Shown piece by piece: positions 56,995 to 64,000 of a DNA stretch of 64,000 bases. Source of the DNA: Komarekiella atlantica HA4396-MV6 (GTDB taxonomy: Bacteria; Cyanobacteriota; Cyanobacteriia; Cyanobacteriales; Nostocaceae); contig JAHHHK010000002.1 of the NCBI GenBank assembly GCA_019359395.1, forward strand, positions 62,001 to 126,000. The letters are read 5' to 3'. Positions within the stretch are counted from its first letter, which is position 1; every line of letters starts with the position of its first letter. Position numbers and translations under genes: made by a program. Below the pieces are notes generated by a model. That model searched no databases. It saw nothing but the letters and a program-made list of their open reading frames with translations, and was not told the DNA's origin.

Positions 56995-57744
56995 CTAGAC
57001 TTTCCCAAACCGCCGCTCCCGTTGTTGGTAGGCACACAAGGCGCGGTGAAACTCAGTACGATCAAAATCTGGCCAGAGAGTCTCTGTTATGTACATTTCT
57101 CCATAAGCCATTTGCCAGAGAAGAAAATTCGAGAGGCGCATTTCTCCACTAGTACGGATTAGCAAATCTGGGTCAGCTATTCCTGCTGTGTACAGATGGC
57201 TCTCAAACAATTCTTCATTAATTTCATGAGGTTGTAACAAACCTTGTTGGACTTTTTCAGCGATCGCTCGGCAAGCTTGGATGATTTCCTGGCGTCCGCC
57301 ATAATTGGTTGCGACTGTAAACCGGATACCAGGATTATTTCTAGTTTCTTCCATTGAACGAGAAATTTCCCGTTGGAGCGATCGCGGTAGGGCCTGCAAA
57401 TTTCCGACAAACTGAATTTGAACGTTCTCCTCTACCATTTCCCGCAGTTCTTGGCGCAAAACTCTTTGGAACAGAGTCATTAAAAAATCTACCTCTTCTT
57501 GAGGTCTTTTCCAGTTTTCTGTCGAAAAAGCGTAAGCTGTCAGCGCTTGAATTCCCCAATCTTTACAACAACGAAGCAAATCCTTAAGAGCATCTACACC
57601 AGCTTTATGCCCCATAATTCGGGGTAGACCTTGACGTTTAGCCCATCGACCATTGCCATCCATAATTACCGCAACATGCTTTGGTAGCAGTTCTCGTTTC
57701 AAGTCAATGGGCAAATCTTGCAATTTAGTTTCTTGTACTGTCAT
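56995..57744 (-). CDS. uppS: Isoprenyl transferase (undecaprenyl diphosphate synthase type)
   Basis: 249 residues. [21 protein letters not shown] (catalytic Asp in the FPP-binding loop), [33 protein letters not shown] and the C-terminal [21 protein letters not shown] and [14 protein letters not shown]. Makes cis-polyprenyl diphosphate carriers for envelope glycans. Overlaps the cdaA stop by 4 bp. Confidence 0.96.
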   Translation of the reverse strand: MTVQETKLQDLPIDLKRELLPKHVAVIMDGNGRWAKRQGLPRIMGHKAGVDALKDLLRCCKDWGIQALTAYAFSTENWKRPQEEVDFLMTLFQRVLRQELREMVEENVQIQFVGNLQALPRSLQREISRSMEETRNNPGIRFTVATNYGGRQEIIQACRAIAEKVQQGLLQPHEINEELFESHLYTAGIADPDLLIRTSGEMRLSNFLLWQMAYGEMYITETLWPDFDRTEFHRALCAYQQRERRFGKV

Positions 57745-58664
57745 TTTTTATCTCGAGAAGCGGTCGATGGTAATCCGAGTAAACGTGAAACCAGTGCTAG
57801 TGCCTTCCCACCTATCTGACGGGCCAAACTTAAAAGACCAGGAGCGACAGCTTCTCGATCCACAGTTGGGGATAATTGAGCATCTAATGACTCTTTCAGC
57901 TTCCTAATCGTCAGCGGTCTATTTAGGGTTCCTCGTTCCGCTAAGGAAATAGAACCCGTTTCTTCTGACACAACGACACAAATACAATTTTCGACCCGCT
58001 CAGTAATTCCCATCGCCGCCCGGTGGCGTGTTCCCAACTGGCGCGAGGCTGTGCGTCCCGAAAGTGGTAAAATTATACCCGACGACACAATCCGTGAACC
58101 ACGGATCAATGTTGCTCCATCGTGTAACAAAGTTTTCGGTTGAAAGATTGTCTGTATCAGTTCCTTAGAAACTTCTGCATTTAGCTTTACTCCAGGCACA
58201 GAAAAATCTCGCTCATCAATTGGGCCTGTGGTTTCCAAAATTAGTAAAGCTCCAATGCGGTTTTTTGACAATTCTTTCACAGCCTCGACTATTTCATCAA
58301 TTACACTATCAGACTTGGGGATTGCCAGACTTGAAGGTTGAAATAACTGGCGGAATTCACCACGTCCCAATTGTTCTAAAAACCTACGAAACTCTGACTG
58401 TAAAGCAACTGCCATCGCTACAGCACAACCAATTACCAACTTTTCCAATACAAAACTCAGCAGAGGTAGACCCAATCTGCCACTTAGTGCTGAGGCTAAC
58501 ATTAAGATAATAAACCCCCGCACCATCCACAGTGTCCGACGCTCACTAATAATAACTAGTATCATGTACGTCAGCGCCAGAACTAACGTGATATCCAGAG
58601 TCCCAAGCAGCAAGGACTGTGACCATCCTAGGTTTGTCAGCCATTGCTTCCACCAATCTCTCAT
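57741..58664 (-). CDS. cdaA: Diadenylate cyclase (CdaA/DacA type)
   Basis: 307 residues. Three N-terminal membrane helices ([52 protein letters not shown]), then the DAC domain with LLHDGATLI (DGA) and [10 protein letters not shown] (RHR), the two motifs that make cyclic di-AMP from two ATP. Cyclic di-AMP controls potassium and osmotic balance and, in cyanobacteria, day-night fitness. Co-transcribed with uppS. Confidence 0.96.
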   Translation of the reverse strand: MRDWWKQWLTNLGWSQSLLLGTLDITLVLALTYMILVIISERRTLWMVRGFIILMLASALSGRLGLPLLSFVLEKLVIGCAVAMAVALQSEFRRFLEQLGRGEFRQLFQPSSLAIPKSDSVIDEIVEAVKELSKNRIGALLILETTGPIDERDFSVPGVKLNAEVSKELIQTIFQPKTLLHDGATLIRGSRIVSSGIILPLSGRTASRQLGTRHRAAMGITERVENCICVVVSEETGSISLAERGTLNRPLTIRKLKESLDAQLSPTVDREAVAPGLLSLARQIGGKALALVSRLLGLPSTASRDKK

Positions 58665-59080
58665 GACATCTGGATTACACTTTTGCCTCTAATTACAATT
58701 TGTCATTTGTCATTTGTCCTCTCTTACCCCTTCGGGGTTCGCCAGTCCACAAGGGCGGCAGAGCCGCACGTGTGGCTGGTCTCACAAAGTTGAGCCATTC
58801 TTTAAGCGGGTTAAGAGACTTGTGCGTTAGCGTAGCGGTAGCGACACAGGAGCTTTACTGGCGTCTGTACAGAGGAAGCCTTTGCTCAGACTTTCCGCTT
58901 TATCATTTGTCATTAAACCGCATCTACTTTGAAAACCGTAGTTTTTTTTGTAATGAGGGTAAAGCTCAAAACTTAAGCTACGACCGAATAATATACTCTC
59001 CTCAAAAACTCTATGTTTCAAAATGAACGGGGTTTAGTTCCTGGCTAATGATTAAATGACAAATGACCAAGGACAAATAA
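58665..59080. repeat. Repeat-filled gap between cdaA and lysA
   Basis: TTTGTCA heptamers (58698-58718), an SDR cluster (CCCCTTCGGGG, GCGTTAGCGTAGCGGTAGCG, 58727-58870) and further heptamers (58907-58916, 59055-59078). It has no convincing gene. The heptamers end 3 bp before the lysA stop region. Confidence 0.6.
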
Positions 59081-60493
59081 CTAACTCTTGAGTCTTTCTG
59101 GTAGGCAATCTTGTCGAATTAAGTCTTGATAAGTTTCGCGTTGCAAAATTAAATTTGCTTCGCCATTCGCCACTACAACTGCTGCCGGTCGAGGTAAGCG
59201 GTTGTAGTTAGATGCCATACTGTAATTGTACGCACCAGTTCCCATAACTACGAGAATATCCTGTGGTTCTGTTTTTGGCAGTAGAGCGTTTTTAACCAGA
59301 ATATCTCCTGATTCACAATGTTTACCAGCAATTGTGACGGTTTCTGTAAGAGGAGAAGACATTTTATTAGCAACTACTGCTCGATAAACTGCTTGGTAAG
59401 TAATGGGGCGGGGATTGTCAGACATTCCTCCATCAACTGCCACATAGGTACGAATTTCGGGAATGACTTTCGATGAACCAATAGTATAGGCAGTGACGCA
59501 AGCTGTGGCAATTAGCGATCGCCCCGGTTCACACAGCAACTTCGGTAAAGGCAGATTTTCGACTGCACAAGTTTGTTGAATTACTTCACAAATCGGTTTT
59601 ACCCACTCTTCTATGCTGGGGGGATCGTCTGATTCTATGTACTTAATCCCTAAACCGCCACCAACGTTTAACTCTGTCAGTTTTAAACCATACTTTGCCG
59701 CTGACCGCAACCACTGCACCATAAGAGCAGCTAAATCCCGATGCGGTTGGCGCTCAAAAATTTGAGAACCGATATGAGCATGTAACCCTACACAGTTAAG
59801 GGCAGATTGCTTGCTGATAAAACTAAATAATTCTTCTAGCTGGTTAGGATCAAAGCCAAATTTGCTATCTAGTTGTCCCGTACGGATATACTCATGCGTG
59901 TGGCATTCAATACCTGGAGTCAACCGCAGCAGTATCCGAGGATTTTGTGGTAGAGACATTGTATACAACGTCTCTACAATTTCTACCAAAGTGCGTAACT
60001 CGTGCCAGTTATCTACGACAATGGTGCAACCGGATTCTATGGCAAAAATTAACTCTTCACGAGACTTGTTATTGTTATGGAGGTAGATTTTATCAGGATT
60101 GACACCCGCTTGTAGAGCGGTGTAGAGTTCTCCACCAGATGCTACATCTATTCCTAATCCTTCTGATGCCGCGATCGCACAAACTGCTAGACAATTCCAA
60201 GCTTTTGAGGCATAAAGTACTTGAGATGCACCCTTGTAGTATTGCTTGAAAGCATCTCGATATTGCTGACAAGCCAAACGCAGGGTTTCTTCATCTAAAA
60301 TATATAAAGGTGAACCAAATCTTTTAACTAAAGTTGTAACATCACACCCACCAATTTCCAGGAAGTCATGATTATGAACTCTGGCACTTAAGGGTAAAAT
60401 TTCTTGATTGGGCGAAAGATTGGCATTGGTGCTGGTTTGAGGTAAATACTGACTTCCAGAATGTTTAACCCCAGTGGGGTGAGTCGATACCAT
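59081..60493 (-). CDS. lysA: Diaminopimelate decarboxylase
   Basis: 470 residues. The PLP lysine is in VLYASKAWNCLAV; other blocks are GIDVASGGELYTALQAG, LHAHIGSQIF, LNVGGGLGIKYI, LLCEPGRSLIATACV and the DAP-contacting CESGDIL. The last step of lysine synthesis. About ten residues near position 173-182 (VETLYTMSLPQ) are encoded by a GTAGAGACGTTGTATAC palindrome (59950-59977) inserted before RILLRLTPG; this loop is absent in normal LysA. Frame is maintained and all key motifs are present, so it is probably functional. Confidence 0.96.
   Translation of the reverse strand: MVSTHPTGVKHSGSQYLPQTSTNANLSPNQEILPLSARVHNHDFLEIGGCDVTTLVKRFGSPLYILDEETLRLACQQYRDAFKQYYKGASQVLYASKAWNCLAVCAIAASEGLGIDVASGGELYTALQAGVNPDKIYLHNNNKSREELIFAIESGCTIVVDNWHELRTLVEIVETLYTMSLPQNPRILLRLTPGIECHTHEYIRTGQLDSKFGFDPNQLEELFSFISKQSALNCVGLHAHIGSQIFERQPHRDLAALMVQWLRSAAKYGLKLTELNVGGGLGIKYIESDDPPSIEEWVKPICEVIQQTCAVENLPLPKLLCEPGRSLIATACVTAYTIGSSKVIPEIRTYVAVDGGMSDNPRPITYQAVYRAVVANKMSSPLTETVTIAGKHCESGDILVKNALLPKTEPQDILVVMGTGAYNYSMASNYNRLPRPAAVVVANGEANLILQRETYQDLIRQDCLPERLKS
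59950..59977. repeat. GTAGAGAC palindrome inside lysA
   Basis: 28-bp palindrome with arms GTAGAGAC and the near-complement AACGTCTCTAC, in the same family as the ureF copy at 17360. It is translated in frame within lysA. Confidence 0.85.
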
Positions 60494-60585
60494 AACTATA
60501 ATAGTTGTCCTTGTTCAAATTACGGGCGTAAGTTAAGTCTCCCGCTTCCCAGTTTACAAAGGGTTTGTAATCTTATTCAATAAAT

Positions 60586-61137
60586 GTGATCTCATTAGAC
60601 CTAGAACTTAAATTTTTAACATCAGAGCATCTGAGTGCATTGCTAGAACTCGATCAAGCCTGTTTTGGTGGCTTGTGGACAATGGATGCCTACCAACGAG
60701 AGTTGGACAGTCCCAACAGCGATCTGCTGGGTCTGTTTTCTCCTATCTCAAATTCGAGGCTGCTGGCAATGGGTTGCTTTTGGTCAATTTTAGAGGAGGC
60801 CCACATTACAATTTTGGCAGTTCATCCCCAGTATCACCGTCAAGGTTTGGGGCAGGCTTTACTATATTCACTTATAAATACAGCTTGCGATCGCGGCTTG
60901 GAGCGAGCTACCCTCGAAGTCCGAGCTTCCAATTTAGCAGCTATATCTTTATACCAAAAATTTGGCTTCAAAACAGCTGGGCGGCGTCGGCGTTACTACC
61001 AAGATAATGGTGAGGATGCACTAATTCTTTGGATTTCCGACCTGCAAGAGCCGCAATTTCAAGCAACTTTGGCAAATTGGCATACCTTAGTTAGCGATCG
61101 CCTCAGCAAATCCTCTTGGCAGTTAATTTTTAACTAA
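60586..61137 (+). CDS. rimI: Ribosomal-protein-alanine N-acetyltransferase
   Basis: 183 residues from a GTG start (MISLDLELKFLTSEHLSALL). The GNAT core is ITILAVHPQYHRQGLGQALLYSLI (acetyl-CoA site) and ATLEVRASNLAAISLYQKFGFKTAGRRRRYYQDNG in outline, diagnostic of RimI. Acetylates the N-terminus of ribosomal protein S18. The C-terminal 30 residues are an extension. Divergent from lysA across 92 bp. Confidence 0.88.
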   Translation: MISLDLELKFLTSEHLSALLELDQACFGGLWTMDAYQRELDSPNSDLLGLFSPISNSRLLAMGCFWSILEEAHITILAVHPQYHRQGLGQALLYSLINTACDRGLERATLEVRASNLAAISLYQKFGFKTAGRRRRYYQDNGEDALILWISDLQEPQFQATLANWHTLVSDRLSKSSWQLIFN

Positions 61138-61697
61138 GTTGGAATAAATTTAATATTATAGATATTTTTTCCTACAGTTGTAAAGTTAGCTAAAAATTCA
61201 TTCGTGGTCATTACTCTGGTTTTGTGTCTAGTCAAATTTGCCACCTTAGTTGTTCTTTACCTTGAGTAACATCAGCGAAATAACAGCAACGTCTGGTAGC
61301 TTTTACTTAACATTTGGCCACCTTCAGCAAAAAAGAGCCATCTTGACACATCTATTTTAATTTAAATAAACTATTGATATTTTGGCTTCTATAAAGAAAT
61401 ATTATTAATTGAATTATAAGATTGACATTAGGAAATATATTTGGTAGTTATTAACATTTGGGATGAGCTTAACAAACACTCAATACAGCAGTCAGTTGTT
61501 TGTAATCAATGCTAAAACGCTGGTAAAATCAAGCTCCTCAGTACACTAGCCATATAAGAGTAACTAATAGTTAGCAATTACCACATTAACCTGAGTGAGA
61601 AGCTTTTGGATGTCTATAATCTTTATACAGGCGTCCAAAAGCTTAGCCTGTGCTAAAATCAGCGTACCGGCACGACGCAGGTGATGGGAAAAATGCC
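61138..61697. other. 560-bp leader and promoter region of clpC
   Basis: AT-rich with no gene. Its end contains a strong inverted repeat (61600-61644). A long leader is plausible for clpC, with the promoter in the AT-rich 61370-61560 stretch. Confidence 0.4.
61600..61644 (+). promoter_or_regulatory. AAGCTTTTGGA hairpin in the clpC leader
   Basis: Arms AAGCTTTTGGATG (61600-61612) and CGTCCAAAAGCTT (61632-61644) pair around 19 bases, ending 53 bp before the clpC ATG. It could be an attenuator, an mRNA stability element or an operator. Confidence 0.5.
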
Positions 61698-64000
61698 ATG
61701 TTTGAACGCTTCACAGAAAAAGCCATTAAGGTAATCATGCTGGCCCAAGAAGAGGCCCGCCGTTTAGGCCACAATTTTGTCGGCACTGAGCAGATCCTCC
61801 TGGGTCTGATTGGTGAAGGCACCGGTGTGGCCGCCAAGGTGCTGAAATCAATGGGTGTCAATCTCAAAGATGCTCGAATTGAAGTTGAAAAAATTATAGG
61901 ACGAGGCTCAGGCTTTGTTGCCGTGGAAATTCCGTTTACGCCACGGGCAAAGAGGGTTTTAGAACTATCCTTGGAAGAAGCACGCCAATTGGGGCATAAC
62001 TACATTGGCACCGAGCATCTGCTGTTGGGCCTAATCCGAGAAGGGGAAGGTGTAGCAGCCAGGGTGCTAGAAAACCTCGGTGTGGATCTATCTAAGGTAA
62101 GAACCCAAGTAATCCGCATGTTGGGAGAAACTGCTGAAGTTTCACCAGGCGGTTCATCCGGTCGCACAAAAACCCCGACTTTGGATGAATTTGGCTCGAA
62201 CCTCACCCAAATGGCAACAGATAATAAGCTCGATCCAGTGGTGGGACGTGCCAAAGAAATTGAGCGCGTAATTCAGATATTGGGTCGCCGGACGAAAAAT
62301 AACCCAGTGCTAATTGGGGAACCAGGGGTTGGTAAAACCGCGATCGCTGAAGGTTTAGCATCACGTATTGCCAACAAAGATGTCCCTGACATCCTGGAAG
62401 ATAAGCGTGTGGTGACGCTAGATATCGGCTTGCTTGTAGCAGGAACCAAGTATCGAGGTGAATTTGAAGAACGTCTGAAAAAAATCATGGATGAAATCCG
62501 CTCTGCGGGTAATGTCATCCTCGTGATTGACGAAGTTCACACCTTAATTGGTGCAGGTGCGGCAGAAGGTGCTATTGATGCGGCGAATATCCTCAAGCCA
62601 GCCTTGGCAAGAGGTGAGTTACAGTGCATCGGCGCGACAACGCTAGATGAATATCGCAAACACATTGAGCGAGATGCAGCTCTTGAGCGTCGTTTCCAGC
62701 CAGTAATGGTCGGCGAACCCACTGTAGACGAAACAATTGAAATTTTGTATGGTCTGCGCGAGCGCTATGAGCAACACCACAAACTAAAAATCTCCGATGA
62801 AGCATTGGTGGCGGCGGCTAAGTTGTCTGACCGTTACATCAGCGATCGCTACCTCCCGGATAAAGCAATCGACTTGATTGATGAAGCTGGTTCTAGGGTG
62901 CGCTTGATTAACTCCCAACTGCCACCCGCAGCCAAAGAGTTAGACAAAGAACTGCGTCAGATCTTAAAAGAAAAAGACGATGCAGTCCGCTCTCAAGACT
63001 TTGACCGAGCTGGGGAACTGCGCGATCGCGAAATGGAAATCAAAGCCGAAATTCGCGCGATCGCTCAAAGCAAAACCAATGCAGCTGGCACAGAGAGCGA
63101 AGAACCCGTAGTTACAGAAGAAGACATTGCTCACATTGTCGCTTCTTGGACTGGGGTTCCGGTGAACAAACTCACCGAATCTGAATCTGAAAAGCTGCTG
63201 CACATGGAAGACACCCTGCATCAGCGTCTCATTGGTCAAGACGAAGCTGTGAGGGCAGTTTCACGGGCAATTCGTCGCGCTCGTGTCGGTTTAAAAAATC
63301 CCAACCGACCCATTGCTAGCTTTGTCTTCTCTGGGCCTACTGGTGTAGGTAAAACCGAGTTGGCGAAATCATTGGCGTCTTACTTCTTCGGTTCCGAAGA
63401 AGCAATGATCCGCTTAGATATGTCGGAATACATGGAGCGTCACACCGTCAGCAAGCTGATCGGTTCGCCTCCTGGTTATGTTGGTTATAACGAAGGCGGT
63501 CAGCTAACCGAAGCCGTGCGGCGACGTCCTTACACCGTGGTGCTGTTCGACGAAATCGAAAAAGCACACCCCGATGTATTTAACATGTTGCTGCAAATTT
63601 TGGAAGACGGTCGGTTAACCGATGCCAAGGGACGCACGGTGGACTTCAAGAACACCTTGCTGATTTTAACTTCCAATATTGGTTCTAAGGTAATTGAAAA
63701 AGGCGGCAGCGGTATCGGCTTTGAATTTGCCGAAGATGTCACCGAGTCAGCTTACAACCGGATTCGCTCTTTAGTGAACGAAGAACTCAAGCAATACTTC
63801 CGTCCAGAGTTCCTCAACCGACTCGATGAAATTATCGTCTTCCGTCAGTTGAGCAAGCCAGAGGTGACACAAATCGCCGAGATTATGCTCAAAGAAGTGT
63901 TTGGTCGCCTAACTGAAAAGGGTATCACCCTAGAAGTCAGCGATCGCTTCAAAGACCGCTTAATCGATGAAGGTTACAGCCCCAGCTACGGCGCAAGACC
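61698..64000 (+). CDS. clpC: ClpC ATPase subunit of the Clp protease (3' end outside the window)
   Basis: At least 767 codons from ATG at 61698 ([20 protein letters not shown]). Two N-terminal Clp repeats (about 1-145), AAA1 with Walker [16 protein letters not shown] near residue 209 and Walker [12 protein letters not shown], a UVR motif in the middle region ([14 protein letters not shown]), and AAA2 with [15 protein letters not shown] near residue 547 and [13 protein letters not shown]. Unfolds substrates for ClpP in the cytoplasm. It is intact as far as the window goes; the usual length is about 820, so roughly 55 residues are missing at the right edge. Confidence 0.97.
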   Translation, partial: MFERFTEKAIKVIMLAQEEARRLGHNFVGTEQILLGLIGEGTGVAAKVLKSMGVNLKDARIEVEKIIGRGSGFVAVEIPFTPRAKRVLELSLEEARQLGHNYIGTEHLLLGLIREGEGVAARVLENLGVDLSKVRTQVIRMLGETAEVSPGGSSGRTKTPTLDEFGSNLTQMATDNKLDPVVGRAKEIERVIQILGRRTKNNPVLIGEPGVGKTAIAEGLASRIANKDVPDILEDKRVVTLDIGLLVAGTKYRGEFEERLKKIMDEIRSAGNVILVIDEVHTLIGAGAAEGAIDAANILKPALARGELQCIGATTLDEYRKHIERDAALERRFQPVMVGEPTVDETIEILYGLRERYEQHHKLKISDEALVAAAKLSDRYISDRYLPDKAIDLIDEAGSRVRLINSQLPPAAKELDKELRQILKEKDDAVRSQDFDRAGELRDREMEIKAEIRAIAQSKTNAAGTESEEPVVTEEDIAHIVASWTGVPVNKLTESESEKLLHMEDTLHQRLIGQDEAVRAVSRAIRRARVGLKNPNRPIASFVFSGPTGVGKTELAKSLASYFFGSEEAMIRLDMSEYMERHTVSKLIGSPPGYVGYNEGGQLTEAVRRRPYTVVLFDEIEKAHPDVFNMLLQILEDGRLTDAKGRTVDFKNTLLILTSNIGSKVIEKGGSGIGFEFAEDVTESAYNRIRSLVNEELKQYFRPEFLNRLDEIIVFRQLSKPEVTQIAEIMLKEVFGRLTEKGITLEVSDRFKDRLIDEGYSPSYGAR

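Overview
The window reads as chromosome of a filamentous, Nostoc-like cyanobacterium. The evidence is the density of the HIP1 octamer GCGATCGC on both strands, typical cyanobacterial genes (Ycf51, phosphoketolase, a short-form hisG, Rcp1-type response regulator, a cyanobacteriochrome-like kinase, DnaK with a long charged tail, ClpC), and the repeat types known from Nostoc: tandem heptanucleotides, small dispersed repeats (SDRs) and short palindromes. I see no rRNA, tRNA, CRISPR array or prophage.

Layout. 1-5.4 kb: a cut-off membrane-anchored protein, class III alcohol dehydrogenase, a decayed TnpB, a valine-pyruvate-type aminotransferase, a small unknown protein and rimM. 5.4-13.2 kb: a Uma2 remnant, phosphoketolase, a PMT-type glycosyltransferase, a GNAT acetyltransferase and ppsA. 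14.2-18.1 kb: urease genes in the order ureA-ureB-ureG-ureD-ureE-ureF, with no ureC. 18.2-20.6 kb: a proline-rich small protein, ychF and an rpn-type gene broken by a 123-bp MITE-like element. 20.6-25.5 kb: a three-gene signalling cluster, with a kinase carrying a DXCF-type cyanobacteriochrome GAF, an Rcp1-like regulator and a hybrid kinase. 26-33.5 kb: hisG, an OmpR-type regulator, an acyltransferase, and an XRE regulator coupled to a 1367-residue hybrid kinase, followed by seven tandem 21-bp repeats.

33.8-37.5 kb is an arsenic-resistance operon (arsR, PstS-like protein, aquaglyceroporin, arsH, arsC). 37.5-44.3 kb: an aminotransferase/iron-type dehydrogenase pair, Ycf51, a small secreted protein, an O-antigen-ligase-like protein and a YaaW-like protein. 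44.6-50.5 kb: a renalase-like oxidoreductase, a ComFB-like small protein, a bestrophin, a decayed restriction-modification pair and an M28 peptidase. 50.8-56.9 kb: dnaK, a CbpA-like DnaJ, a CHAT-protease gene overlapping a RelE/ParE-like toxin gene, a membrane J-protein and a DUF3143 protein. 57-64 kb: uppS and cdaA (4-bp overlap), lysA, rimI and clpC, which runs off the end.

Two themes stand out. First, the CHAT/RelE pair (54679-55799): a caspase-like protease whose C-terminus is three ~27-residue AIPF repeats that look like antitoxin tails, with the toxin gene overlapping its stop codon. This is the best candidate for an undescribed system, a protease-antitoxin fusion that could release a toxin. 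Second, small repeats have entered genes unusually often. Palindromes, heptamers and SDRs are read in frame in ureF, lysA, the iron-type dehydrogenase, rimM, ppsA, hisG, the glycosyltransferase start and tnpB.
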